Origin: Hellea sp.
Lineage (GTDB): Bacteria; Pseudomonadota; Alphaproteobacteria; Caulobacterales; Maricaulaceae
NCBI GenBank assembly: GCA_020631215.1
Contig: JAHDHS010000010.1
Coordinates: forward strand, 1-64,000
Direction of reading: 5' to 3'
Length of the DNA: 64,000 nucleotides
Below, piece after piece: positions 1-7,201 of this stretch. Under the pieces are notes generated by a model. The model was not told where the DNA came from and searched no databases. It saw only the letters and a program-made list of their open reading frames with translations. Position numbers and translations under genes: made by a program. Each line of letters starts with the position of its first letter. Position 1 is the stretch's first letter.

Positions 1-52
1 TCCCCGCCGCCGCCATTTCGCAACCGCTAAGGTCATGAACAGACAGTAAGAT

Positions 53-451
53 TTATGCCGCTTTATTAGCAAAGCGCGTTGCGCCATACCAGCCAAGCAG
101 AGTGACGACGATCGCACCGATCATCATCCAGATCGGGTGCGGGATCATGAACATGGTAATACCCGCAAAGACCAATAGCATCACAGCGATTATGGTCGCA
201 GGTAATGTCTGTCCACCTGATAACTTTACGCCCGTCAGGCCGCCGCCAAAAACCCCGAGTCCCCACGCTATTAGCACGGCGAGTTTCGCCCCGAACGGGA
301 TCGAGTCCATGATCGCCGCCAATTCTTCCGGATTTTTCAGATCAACGCCTTCGGGCGGCGGAAAGATCATGTGACCGATAGATTCGACGATCATGATCAT
401 GATGACCCCCACGACAAGGCCCGCGATGGTGCCCAAGATTGTTTTTTTCAT
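53..451 (-). CDS. Small four-helix inner-membrane protein, unknown function
   Basis: A 132-residue protein made almost entirely of hydrophobic segments: about residues 4-30, 52-75, 84-103 and 107-126. Only short loops separate them, one with a Pro-rich stretch (FPPPEG). An ATG preceded by a GGGGGAG purine run gives a convincing start. It lies 12 bases downstream of panB on the same strand, so the two are probably co-transcribed, but nothing in the protein points to pantothenate synthesis. I do not recognise a named family. No charged catalytic motif is visible, and a structural or small-molecule-responsive membrane role is only a guess. Confidence 0.75.
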   Translation of the reverse strand: MKKTILGTIAGLVVGVIMIMIVESIGHMIFPPPEGVDLKNPEELAAIMDSIPFGAKLAVLIAWGLGVFGGGLTGVKLSGGQTLPATIIAVMLLVFAGITMFMIPHPIWMMIGAIVVTLLGWYGATRFANKAA

Positions 452-463
452 TTCAAACTCCCC

Positions 464-1285
464 CTATTTTTTCGTGAATTTATAGGTATTGGCCTCGCCC
501 GGAAAGCTTCTGTCGCTCACCTCTTTGGCATAGGCTTTGACGGCTTTTTCGATTTGCGCTTTTTGATCACCGAATTTTTTGACGAATTTCGGCACGCGAT
601 CAAACATGCCCAGCATATCCGGCGTGACCAAAATCTGCCCATCACACCCCGCCGACGCCCCAATGCCGATGGTCGGAATATTGACGGCTTTGGTCACTTC
701 ATCGGCGATTTCGACGGATGTACCTTCAACCACGACAGCGAATGATCCCGCCTCCGCCGCCGCGATGGCATTGGCGATAATTTCATCTTTGACAGTTTCC
801 GTGCGTCCGCGCGCACGAAACCCGCCCAGCACATTCATGCTTTGGGGGCGCAAGCCGACATGGCTCATGACGGGAATGCCGCGCTCAACCAGATAAGAAA
901 TCGTCTCGGCAGCATAAGAGCCGCTCTCGATCTTCACCGCCTGACAGCCTGTTTCCATCATCACGCGGGAGGCACTGCGAAAGGCGGTCTCGACGCTGTC
1001 TTCATAGGACCCGAATGGCAGGTCCACAACAACGAGGGCTTTCTGAGAGCCGCGCATCACCGCCTGCCCGTGCATGATCATCATATCCAGCGTCACACCT
1101 ACCGTTGTGGTCAGGCCATGCACAACCATACCAACGCTGTCACCGACGAGGATCAAATCACAATACTCATCGACAATCGCCGCTGTCGGCGCGTCATAAG
1201 CCGTCAGGCAAACAATCGGTTCCCCACCCTTTCGCTCCGTAATCTGCGGCGCGGTCATCCGGCGGATTTGATTTTGTGCGGACAT
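464..1285 (-). CDS. panB: 3-methyl-2-oxobutanoate hydroxymethyltransferase (ketopantoate hydroxymethyltransferase)
   Basis: PanB transfers a hydroxymethyl group from 5,10-methylene-tetrahydrofolate to 2-oxoisovalerate, the first committed step to pantothenate and coenzyme A, in the cytoplasm. The 273-residue length is typical. Visible family signatures are GDSVGM near residue 48 (metal-binding Asp), [10 protein letters not shown] near 87, VKIESG near 119 and VVEGTS near 187 with the likely catalytic Glu. GGAGG sits just upstream of the ATG (GGAGGTTTTATG), which fixes the start. The downstream small membrane gene follows after 12 bases. panC is not beside it. The coaD gene elsewhere in the window acts later in the same CoA route. 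Confidence 0.96.
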   Translation of the reverse strand: MSAQNQIRRMTAPQITERKGGEPIVCLTAYDAPTAAIVDEYCDLILVGDSVGMVVHGLTTTVGVTLDMMIMHGQAVMRGSQKALVVVDLPFGSYEDSVETAFRSASRVMMETGCQAVKIESGSYAAETISYLVERGIPVMSHVGLRPQSMNVLGGFRARGRTETVKDEIIANAIAAAEAGSFAVVVEGTSVEIADEVTKAVNIPTIGIGASAGCDGQILVTPDMLGMFDRVPKFVKKFGDQKAQIEKAVKAYAKEVSDRSFPGEANTYKFTKK

Positions 1286-1351
1286 AAAACCTCCAAGTTA
1301 CAGAGGCTTATAGGGCTGTCGATCATAATCCCGCAAGGTGACTTTTGGAAA

Positions 1352-1999
1352 TTATGAGCCTTCAGCCTCATTCTCTGAACTGATTGCCATCACCGCATAT
1401 TTGATTTGCTCCTCGGGCGAGCACCAAGGGTAGCCACTCATAGTTATATGATTATGCGCAATTCCGTGAAGTGCCGACAAAAAGAAATCGAGTTTCGTTT
1501 TAAGAGTTTCAGCGTCATCATTGGGCGCAATGGCTGATATCGCCTCGGTTATGATCTCATATCCAGATAGAATTTCTGGGTTATCCAGAAACACATTAAC
1601 TTGAGACTGTGTTACACCTTTCGCCATAAAGACGAGCCTGTATTCTTCGGGATGACGTAACCAGTAATCAACATAGACCAGTCCCATTTTATAAATAGCC
1701 TCATGATCAGACACGTTCGAAACGGGCTTTAGCTCTTCTAAAAGCCCGGCAAAGACATCCCCCCAAAGCGACCGAAGAATATCTATTTTCGCATCGTAAT
1801 AGCTGTAAAGAGTCATCGGTGCGCAGCCAATTTCCTTGGCTATTCGCCGCACGGAAACATTGGCATAACCATCTTGCTGAAACAGTGTTCTGGCGACGCT
1901 CGTAATCCGCGCGCGGGTTGTTTCACGCTTTTCTGCCGAGATCGAGGGTCGACCTCTTTTAGCAGTTAATTTTTCATTGGTTTCGGCAGATTGGTTCAT
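1352..1999 (-). CDS. TetR/AcrR-family transcriptional regulator
   Basis: A 215-residue one-component repressor. The N-terminal DNA-binding part (residues about 25-75) has the TetR helix-turn-helix pattern: ARTLFQQDGYANVSVRRIAKEIGCAPMTLY-like, with the usual Tyr after the recognition helix. The C-terminal part is helical and ligand-binding, resembling the TetR C-terminal domains found in uncharacterised alphaproteobacterial regulators. It is divergent from a DUF1772-like membrane gene, and a perfect 16-base palindrome lies in the shared intergenic space. It therefore probably represses both itself and that neighbour (inference). The ligand is unknown. The start ATG has GAAGAG upstream. Confidence 0.88.
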   Translation of the reverse strand: MNQSAETNEKLTAKRGRPSISAEKRETTRARITSVARTLFQQDGYANVSVRRIAKEIGCAPMTLYSYYDAKIDILRSLWGDVFAGLLEELKPVSNVSDHEAIYKMGLVYVDYWLRHPEEYRLVFMAKGVTQSQVNVFLDNPEILSGYEIITEAISAIAPNDDAETLKTKLDFFLSALHGIAHNHITMSGYPWCSPEEQIKYAVMAISSENEAEGS

Positions 2000-2043
2000 A
2001 ATGATCTCTTCAAGAAGATAATATTTGACTGTTGCTTTATTTT

Positions 2044-2059
2044 AATATACGCGTATATT
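2044..2059. promoter_or_regulatory. Perfect 16-bp palindrome, probable TetR operator
   Basis: The sequence aatatacgcgtatatt is identical to its own reverse complement. It sits between the divergent TetR gene and the DUF1772-like gene, about 30 bases from the latter's start. Size, symmetry and position fit a TetR-family operator covering both promoters. Binding is inferred. Confidence 0.6.
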
Positions 2060-2087
2060 TTATCAAGAGTTAAATGAAGGCAACCAC

Positions 2088-2516
2088 ATGATTATTGATA
2101 TCTTACACGTCCTGACAACAGTCATGATTGGGCTATACGCAGGAAGCCTTTTAACAGAAGCCATGATCTTAGTTCCTTACTGGCGACGTATGGAGCCAGC
2201 GGAATTTTTCCGCTTACACGGCACGATGGGGCCGCCTTTGTTTCGCTATTTTGCTCCCCTGACGACAGCCGCCGTGTTTTTATCAGTTATAGCAGCTATC
2301 TTTGGTGGATTTTGGCAAATCTTGGCAGCATGCCTATGCGTCACAGCGCTCATTATTTTCTTTTTATATTTTAAAAATGCCAATCAGTCCTTTGCAGACC
2401 ATTCACTAGAAACCGCAGATTTACCAAGTGAGCTCTCTCGTTGGGCAAGCTGGCACTGGCTTAGGACTGTGATAATTATCCTCGCCATGGTCATGTCTGT
2501 CTACGGGCTTGTATAA
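2088..2516 (+). CDS. DUF1772-like four-helix membrane protein
   Basis: A 142-residue polytopic membrane protein with four hydrophobic segments (about 5-27, 55-75, 78-96, 120-141). It has a YWRRMEPAEFFRLHG stretch between helices 1 and 2 that resembles the DUF1772 (anthrone-oxygenase-like) family. The ATG has GAAGG seven bases upstream. It is transcribed away from the TetR gene across the palindrome and is probably that regulator's target. Its biochemical role is not known. The family name is a resemblance from memory, not a search result. Confidence 0.75.
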   Translation: MIIDILHVLTTVMIGLYAGSLLTEAMILVPYWRRMEPAEFFRLHGTMGPPLFRYFAPLTTAAVFLSVIAAIFGGFWQILAACLCVTALIIFFLYFKNANQSFADHSLETADLPSELSRWASWHWLRTVIIILAMVMSVYGLV

Positions 2517-2708
2517 CTGGTCAGGATAAAACTTTTATAAGACCGCTAATTGCGACACCGACAAGTTTAACATCGAAAACGTCCAGTCAAAAATATTTTG
2601 TGCGGAGATAAACTTATTTAAATTCAGTGGCTTATAGGCACTAATATAAGCTATCACTAAGATATATTTATTCTTGCACTTTGATTATTACCGTGGTCAC
2701 GTATCGAA

Positions 2709-3122
2709 ATGAAAGACATAGCTATATTAATTGCGAGCTCAATACTCTGGTTGTGTATGTTTCTTGCGACGCTAGTCAGCATGATCGTCGTGTTCATAGG
2801 TGTAGGCGTTGGACTTCACTATCACCCTAAACCTTTATTGCCTTCGGTGCTGATCATGTCTTTGTCGCTCGTCCCCGCGGTTCCGCCATTGCTTTTCGCA
2901 ATTACTAAATTGGATGCCATCAAATCCAAACCTGCAACACTATATAGCATTTACTTGGTAGTCGTTTTATCTGGTGTTTGTTTTGTAAAATATATGAGCG
3001 ATAATTTAGCCAAAGACACCGGAGACAAGTTTCTCTACATGCCGATACTAACGCTCGGAGTTTTGCTGATAGCTGCTGTTTTTCTAGAGATTATCAAATC
3101 AAGACTTACGGCTCACGACTGA
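2709..3122 (+). CDS. Orphan four-helix membrane protein
   Basis: A 137-residue protein with four hydrophobic segments (about 5-35, 45-66, 80-97, 110-128) and no motif I recognise. The open reading frame is AT-richer than the genes around it, and there is no strong Shine-Dalgarno sequence before the ATG. The consistent membrane topology argues for a real gene. The 190-base gap upstream (2517-2708) holds nothing I can assign beyond AT-rich possible promoter sequence. Together with the TetR/DUF1772 pair this looks like a small accessory patch. Confidence 0.5.
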   Translation: MKDIAILIASSILWLCMFLATLVSMIVVFIGVGVGLHYHPKPLLPSVLIMSLSLVPAVPPLLFAITKLDAIKSKPATLYSIYLVVVLSGVCFVKYMSDNLAKDTGDKFLYMPILTLGVLLIAAVFLEIIKSRLTAHD

Positions 3123-3155
3123 AGTTCAAATAATATTCTAAAATTTACTCTACTA

Positions 3156-4877
3156 CTACAAATCCGCCAGCTGCGCTTCCGGAAAATCAAAGACTGGGCT
3201 TGCTCCTGCCCGAATTTGTTCGAGTTCGGCTTCGGCCTCGGGCATGATAGATAGGGCGTGGTAGCGGGCGAGTACGCCCATATTCTTGGCTCCCGCATCG
3301 CCTGCCATTTTACCCCGCGCGACAGATTTAATCAGCAGCGCGCCGGAAATCACGGCTGCGCAGAGCGATTGATAAGGCGTGGCGACCGAAAGGGCATCCT
3401 TTTCGGAAGCATTTAAAACAATATCCGTCGCGGTCGAGAGTGTCTCTATGCCTTTGGTCAAAGCCTGTACGCATACGTCCAAATCGCCCGACTGTTCGGC
3501 TTCAATATTGATATGTTTGAGGTCTTTGATCAGCGCGCGCATAGCCTCCCCACCATCGCGACGGAGTTTGCGGCCAATTAGGTCCATCGCCTGAATGCCG
3601 TTTGTACCTTCATAAATCGGGGCAATGCGGCTGTCGCGATAATGCTGCGCTGCGCCGGTTTCTTCGACAAAGCCCATGCCGCCGTGAATTTGTACGCCCA
3701 CTGATGCCACGGACACACCTGTGTCAGAGCCCAAAGATTTTGTCATCGGCGTTAAGAGTGCGGCCTGGCTGTGATCGCCCATATCATCGGCTGCGGCCGT
3801 CGCCATCGCCAAGACCCGCGCTGCCATCAGGCGGGTTTTCATGTCAATAAGCATACGCCGTACATCCGGATGACCGATGATCGGATCACTCTTCTCGCCG
3901 TCAATCGGACGGCCCTGCACACGGTCATTCGCGTAGTCCAGCGCGGTTTGATAGGCGCGTTCACCAATCGCCACGCCCTGCACACCGACAAAGAGCCTCG
4001 CTTCGTTCATCATGGTGAACATGCACGCCAGACCGCGATTGACCTCACCCACCAGCCAACCTTTAGCGCCGCTAAACTCCATCACGCAGGTCGGGCTGCC
4101 GTGAATGCCAAGTTTATGCTCCAGTCCAATGGGCGAAAAATCATTACGTTCGCCAAGGCTGCCATCTTCATTCACAAGGTATTTTGGACATAAAAACAAA
4201 GAGATACCCCGGGAACCTTCAGGGCTATCCGGCAAGCGCGCCAACACCAAATGAATGATATTATCCGCGCAATCATGGTCGCCCCATGTGATGAATATCT
4301 TCTGCCCTGTGATCGCAAAAGTTCCGTCACCATTATCTTCGGCTTTGGTACGGACTGGCCCCAAATCAGACCCCGCCTGCGGTTCCGTCAGGCACATCGC
4401 CCCCGTCCATTCACCGCTGACCATCTTGTCCAAATAGATGTTTTTAAGATCGTCATTGGCATGAGCGTCAATGGCCTTCACCGCAGAGCTGGTCAGCATA
4501 GGGCATAAGCCCAGAGCCATATTGGCGGCATAGATCATTTCATTCACGGCGACGCTGACCACACTGGGCAAGCCCATACCACCGATCTCGGCGGGCATAG
4601 GCAGGCTTTGCCAGCCGGCTTCAGCGAAAGCCTGATAAGCCTCTTTAAAACCCGGTGATGTGGTGACATCGCGGCCGTCAATCGTTGCGGGATTTTGATC
4701 CCCATCCCAATTGGTGGGGGCCAAGACATCCCGCGCAAAAACGGAGGCACCGTTTAAAATGTCACTGACAAGCTCTGGCGTGGCCTCAGCAAAGGCAGGC
4801 CGGGCAGTGATCTTGTCAAAATCAACGCCGTGATTGAGCAGGAATTGCATCGCATTAACGGGGGCAGTGAAACTCAT
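3156..4877 (-). CDS. Long-form acyl-CoA dehydrogenase with C-terminal extension
   Basis: An FAD-dependent dehydrogenase that introduces the alpha-beta double bond in an acyl-CoA. It has 573 residues against about 380 for the short form. The order is N-terminal helical domain, middle beta domain (CLTEPQAGSDLG near 165, KIFITWGDHD near 195), and C-terminal helical domain with GGMGFVEE and the YEGTNGIQ signature near 440, which carries the catalytic Glu. A C-terminal extension follows, of the type found in DmdC and related long acyl-CoA dehydrogenases. Substrate cannot be read from sequence; 3-methylmercaptopropionyl-CoA or a fatty acyl-CoA are options. AAAGAGG precedes the ATG. It is divergent from the cytochrome c gene. 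Confidence 0.92.
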   Translation of the reverse strand: MSFTAPVNAMQFLLNHGVDFDKITARPAFAEATPELVSDILNGASVFARDVLAPTNWDGDQNPATIDGRDVTTSPGFKEAYQAFAEAGWQSLPMPAEIGGMGLPSVVSVAVNEMIYAANMALGLCPMLTSSAVKAIDAHANDDLKNIYLDKMVSGEWTGAMCLTEPQAGSDLGPVRTKAEDNGDGTFAITGQKIFITWGDHDCADNIIHLVLARLPDSPEGSRGISLFLCPKYLVNEDGSLGERNDFSPIGLEHKLGIHGSPTCVMEFSGAKGWLVGEVNRGLACMFTMMNEARLFVGVQGVAIGERAYQTALDYANDRVQGRPIDGEKSDPIIGHPDVRRMLIDMKTRLMAARVLAMATAAADDMGDHSQAALLTPMTKSLGSDTGVSVASVGVQIHGGMGFVEETGAAQHYRDSRIAPIYEGTNGIQAMDLIGRKLRRDGGEAMRALIKDLKHINIEAEQSGDLDVCVQALTKGIETLSTATDIVLNASEKDALSVATPYQSLCAAVISGALLIKSVARGKMAGDAGAKNMGVLARYHALSIMPEAEAELEQIRAGASPVFDFPEAQLADL

Positions 4878-4974
4878 AATAACCTCTTTCTTTCGCTGTT
4901 AATGGCATGGCCGCCCAACAAAATTAAGCGGAAATATCGCTTGAAATAGCGACGGACAGCCGCATTATGCCCAT

Positions 4975-5430
4975 ATGAAATCCTTTATTTACATGCCTGT
5001 GGGCTTGATCTGTTTGTTACTGGCCGGTTGCGGCGGCGGGGAAACAACGTCTGCCCCCGCGTCAAGCCCTGAGCAAATCACAGCACCGAAAATCGAGACC
5101 GTAAAAGCTGAAAGAACGCCGATGGAGCGGGGGCGCATTCTCTATAAACGCTGTCAGGCCTGTCACACATTGGAAGATGGCGGCAAGCATAAGGTCGGTC
5201 CAAATCTATGGAATGTATACGGCTCCAAAGCCGGGACAAAAGAGGGTTATGCCTATTCCAAAGCTTTGCTGGCTTCTGAAATTGTCTGGGATAACAGTAA
5301 CATGGACGCTTATATGGAGCGGCCGCGGGAATTTATACCGGGGAATAAAATGAGCTTTATCGGTATTAAAAAACAGGAAGATCGCGACGCGTTGCAGATA
5401 TACATTAAGGCGCAAACGGGCGCGGAGTAG
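4975..5430 (+). CDS. Lipoprotein class I cytochrome c
   Basis: A 151-residue exported electron carrier. The N-terminus is a lipoprotein signal with lipobox LLAGC near residue 19, then a Ser/Pro/Thr-rich linker. One c-type heme domain follows, from about residue 50: heme motif CQACH, the conserved KVGPNLWNVYG, and the distal Met ligand in GNKMSFIG. The layout matches the cytochrome c2/c550 group that shuttles electrons in the periplasm while tethered to a membrane. Its stop codon is directly followed by the stop of the convergent outer-membrane gene, with no space between. Confidence 0.93.
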   Translation: MKSFIYMPVGLICLLLAGCGGGETTSAPASSPEQITAPKIETVKAERTPMERGRILYKRCQACHTLEDGGKHKVGPNLWNVYGSKAGTKEGYAYSKALLASEIVWDNSNMDAYMERPREFIPGNKMSFIGIKKQEDRDALQIYIKAQTGAE

Positions 5431-6336
5431 TTAAAACCGATACCAATAGCTGATCGCGACTCCTTCTTCCGCGACAATGCTGCGCCCTGATAAGGTCTTT
5501 GTGTAGGATAATTGCAGGCTGTGGTTCCGTTTTAAGGGCGTCTCATCCCCTTTCGTTTCACTTTCATTTCCACGGTTTTTCTTCTTTTTTCGTCTGTAAT
5601 GATAGGTCAGAGACGGCTGAAACTTCCAATATGACTGCCGCCCGACAGCAAATCCAAATGCGCTTTCCGGCTCCCGCGTTGCCGTATAATTTTGCAGCAT
5701 AATCAACCACTTATCATTAGGTTTATAACCTAAGGTTAGGTCAAAATGCGTCGAGTCATAACGCCCGCCCACATCAAATCGTGACGCGGCCTGAACATCA
5801 AAAAACACATCATGCTTCTTCCGATCCGCACTTTGCCCCCACATCGCCCTGACCTCGATTTGGTCGCTACCGCCATTGATATCGAGGATATTATCCTGCG
5901 GGCCGCCATTCAGAATATAGCTGATCTGCACGCCGACCGCATGCCCGGGTTTAGAGCGAATATTATAGCGCAGCCCTAACTCGGTTTGATCGAAGTCCTT
6001 GAAAAGAAATGCGTTTTGCGGGCCTTCAAAATTGATCGTCTGATAAGCGGCATTGCCTGTCAGAGTGATTTTTTCCGTCAGGCCGTATTCAAAGAACAAA
6101 CGGCTCTCCGTTTTGGAAAAATCTGAAATATCTTGCTGATTTCCGTCTGAATCAAAGACCGTATTGCCGTCCGACCAAAGAGTCGTCGTAATAATTTGCC
6201 CATCGCCCTTGGGCATATTCCAAGCGCCCGCCCAGGCCGACCCAGGCAGCGCGCCCGCCAAAAACAGGCCAAAAACGACCATTTTCGATGCATTTATGGT
6301 TAACGCAGCCATCCCGGCCCAAATCCCCAACTTCAT
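5431..6336 (-). CDS. Probable outer-membrane beta-barrel protein
   Basis: A 301-residue protein with an N-terminal signal peptide ending near AWAGAW (about residue 36). The rest alternates polar and aromatic residues in the manner of a beta-barrel and ends in a terminal Phe (SYWYRF), the usual signal for BAM-assisted outer-membrane insertion. Strand-like stretches such as LFFEYGLTEKITLTG and LTLGYKPNDKWLIML alternate with polar loops; one loop near 245-270 is unusually rich in Lys and Arg. No known porin family is recognised. It is convergent with the cytochrome c gene and divergent from nadK. Confidence 0.7.
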   Translation of the reverse strand: MKLGIWAGMAALTINASKMVVFGLFLAGALPGSAWAGAWNMPKGDGQIITTTLWSDGNTVFDSDGNQQDISDFSKTESRLFFEYGLTEKITLTGNAAYQTINFEGPQNAFLFKDFDQTELGLRYNIRSKPGHAVGVQISYILNGGPQDNILDINGGSDQIEVRAMWGQSADRKKHDVFFDVQAASRFDVGGRYDSTHFDLTLGYKPNDKWLIMLQNYTATREPESAFGFAVGRQSYWKFQPSLTYHYRRKKKKNRGNESETKGDETPLKRNHSLQLSYTKTLSGRSIVAEEGVAISYWYRF

Positions 6337-6391
6337 CCCTGCCTTCGCAATAAGCTTTTGGATATCGGCGCGTCAAATGATATAGGGCGGC

Positions 6392-7177
6392 ATGTCAAAA
6401 CCATCCTTCACGCGTCTGGCTTTCATCAGCAATGACAAGCCCAGTGCCAAATTCGCCAAAAAGGAATTCTCCGAACGTTACGGCAATGTCGACGCGGCGG
6501 AGGCGGATGCCATTATTGCAATTGGCGGGGATGGCTTCATGCTGCAAACGCTGCGCCGCTATATGCCGCTAATCCGGCGGGGCCTGCCTGTTTACGGGGT
6601 CAATAAAGGCACGATTGGATTTTTGATGAATGCTTATAATCTGGATGATCTGCCGGAGCGTTTGGCACAAGCCGAACCGACCACCGTCAAGCCGCTAAAA
6701 ATGACGGCGGAATATGGCGGCGGCACAATTACGGAACTGGCCTTTAATGAGGTCTCCCTGTTCCGCCAAACCCAACAAGCCGCCCATATCGAAATAACCG
6801 TCGACGGCAAAACCCGCATGGAGCGGTTGATCGCCGATGGCGTGCTGGTCGCGACGCCTGCCGGGTCAACGGCATATAATCTTTCCGCCCACGGGCCAGT
6901 TGTGCCTCTGGGGACGGATATTCTCGCCCTCACCCCGATCAGCGCCTTCCGCCCCCGCCGCTGGCGCGGGGCTTTACTGCGCGGTCAATCCAAAGTCCAT
7001 TTCAATGTGCTTGACCCCAAAAAGCGCCCGGTCTCCGCCTCCGCCGATAATTCTGAAATCCGGAGCGTGACCTCTGTGACCGTTGAGCAGGACGGTGAAA
7101 CTTCCCTCACCCTGCTCTTCGATGCCGATCACGCGCTGGACGAAAAAATGCTCCGCGAACAATTCGGGGATGGGTAA
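6392..7177 (+). CDS. nadK: NAD kinase
   Basis: Phosphorylates NAD to NADP using ATP (or polyphosphate) in the cytoplasm. The 261-residue length suits alphaproteobacterial NadK. Motifs: GGDGFML near residue 47 (catalytic Asp), NKGTIGFLMN near 70, and DGVLVATPAGSTAYNLSAHGP near 150, which is the signature nucleotide-binding segment. The C-terminal beta domain is intact. The start codon follows about 50 bases after the divergent outer-membrane gene. It is convergent with the VWA gene downstream. Confidence 0.96.
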   Translation: MSKPSFTRLAFISNDKPSAKFAKKEFSERYGNVDAAEADAIIAIGGDGFMLQTLRRYMPLIRRGLPVYGVNKGTIGFLMNAYNLDDLPERLAQAEPTTVKPLKMTAEYGGGTITELAFNEVSLFRQTQQAAHIEITVDGKTRMERLIADGVLVATPAGSTAYNLSAHGPVVPLGTDILALTPISAFRPRRWRGALLRGQSKVHFNVLDPKKRPVSASADNSEIRSVTSVTVEQDGETSLTLLFDADHALDEKMLREQFGDG

Positions 7178-7198
7178 GGCTGTTGCCTTAACCCATCC
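7168..7198. terminator. Inverted repeat between convergent nadK and VWA genes
   Basis: ggatgggtaaggc and gccttaacccatcc pair with one bulged base around a tgtt loop, overlapping the nadK stop codon and ending just before the VWA stop. Position between two convergent genes suggests a shared terminator. No strong T-run follows directly, so this is tentative. Confidence 0.4.
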
Positions 7199-7201
7199 TG
7201 C

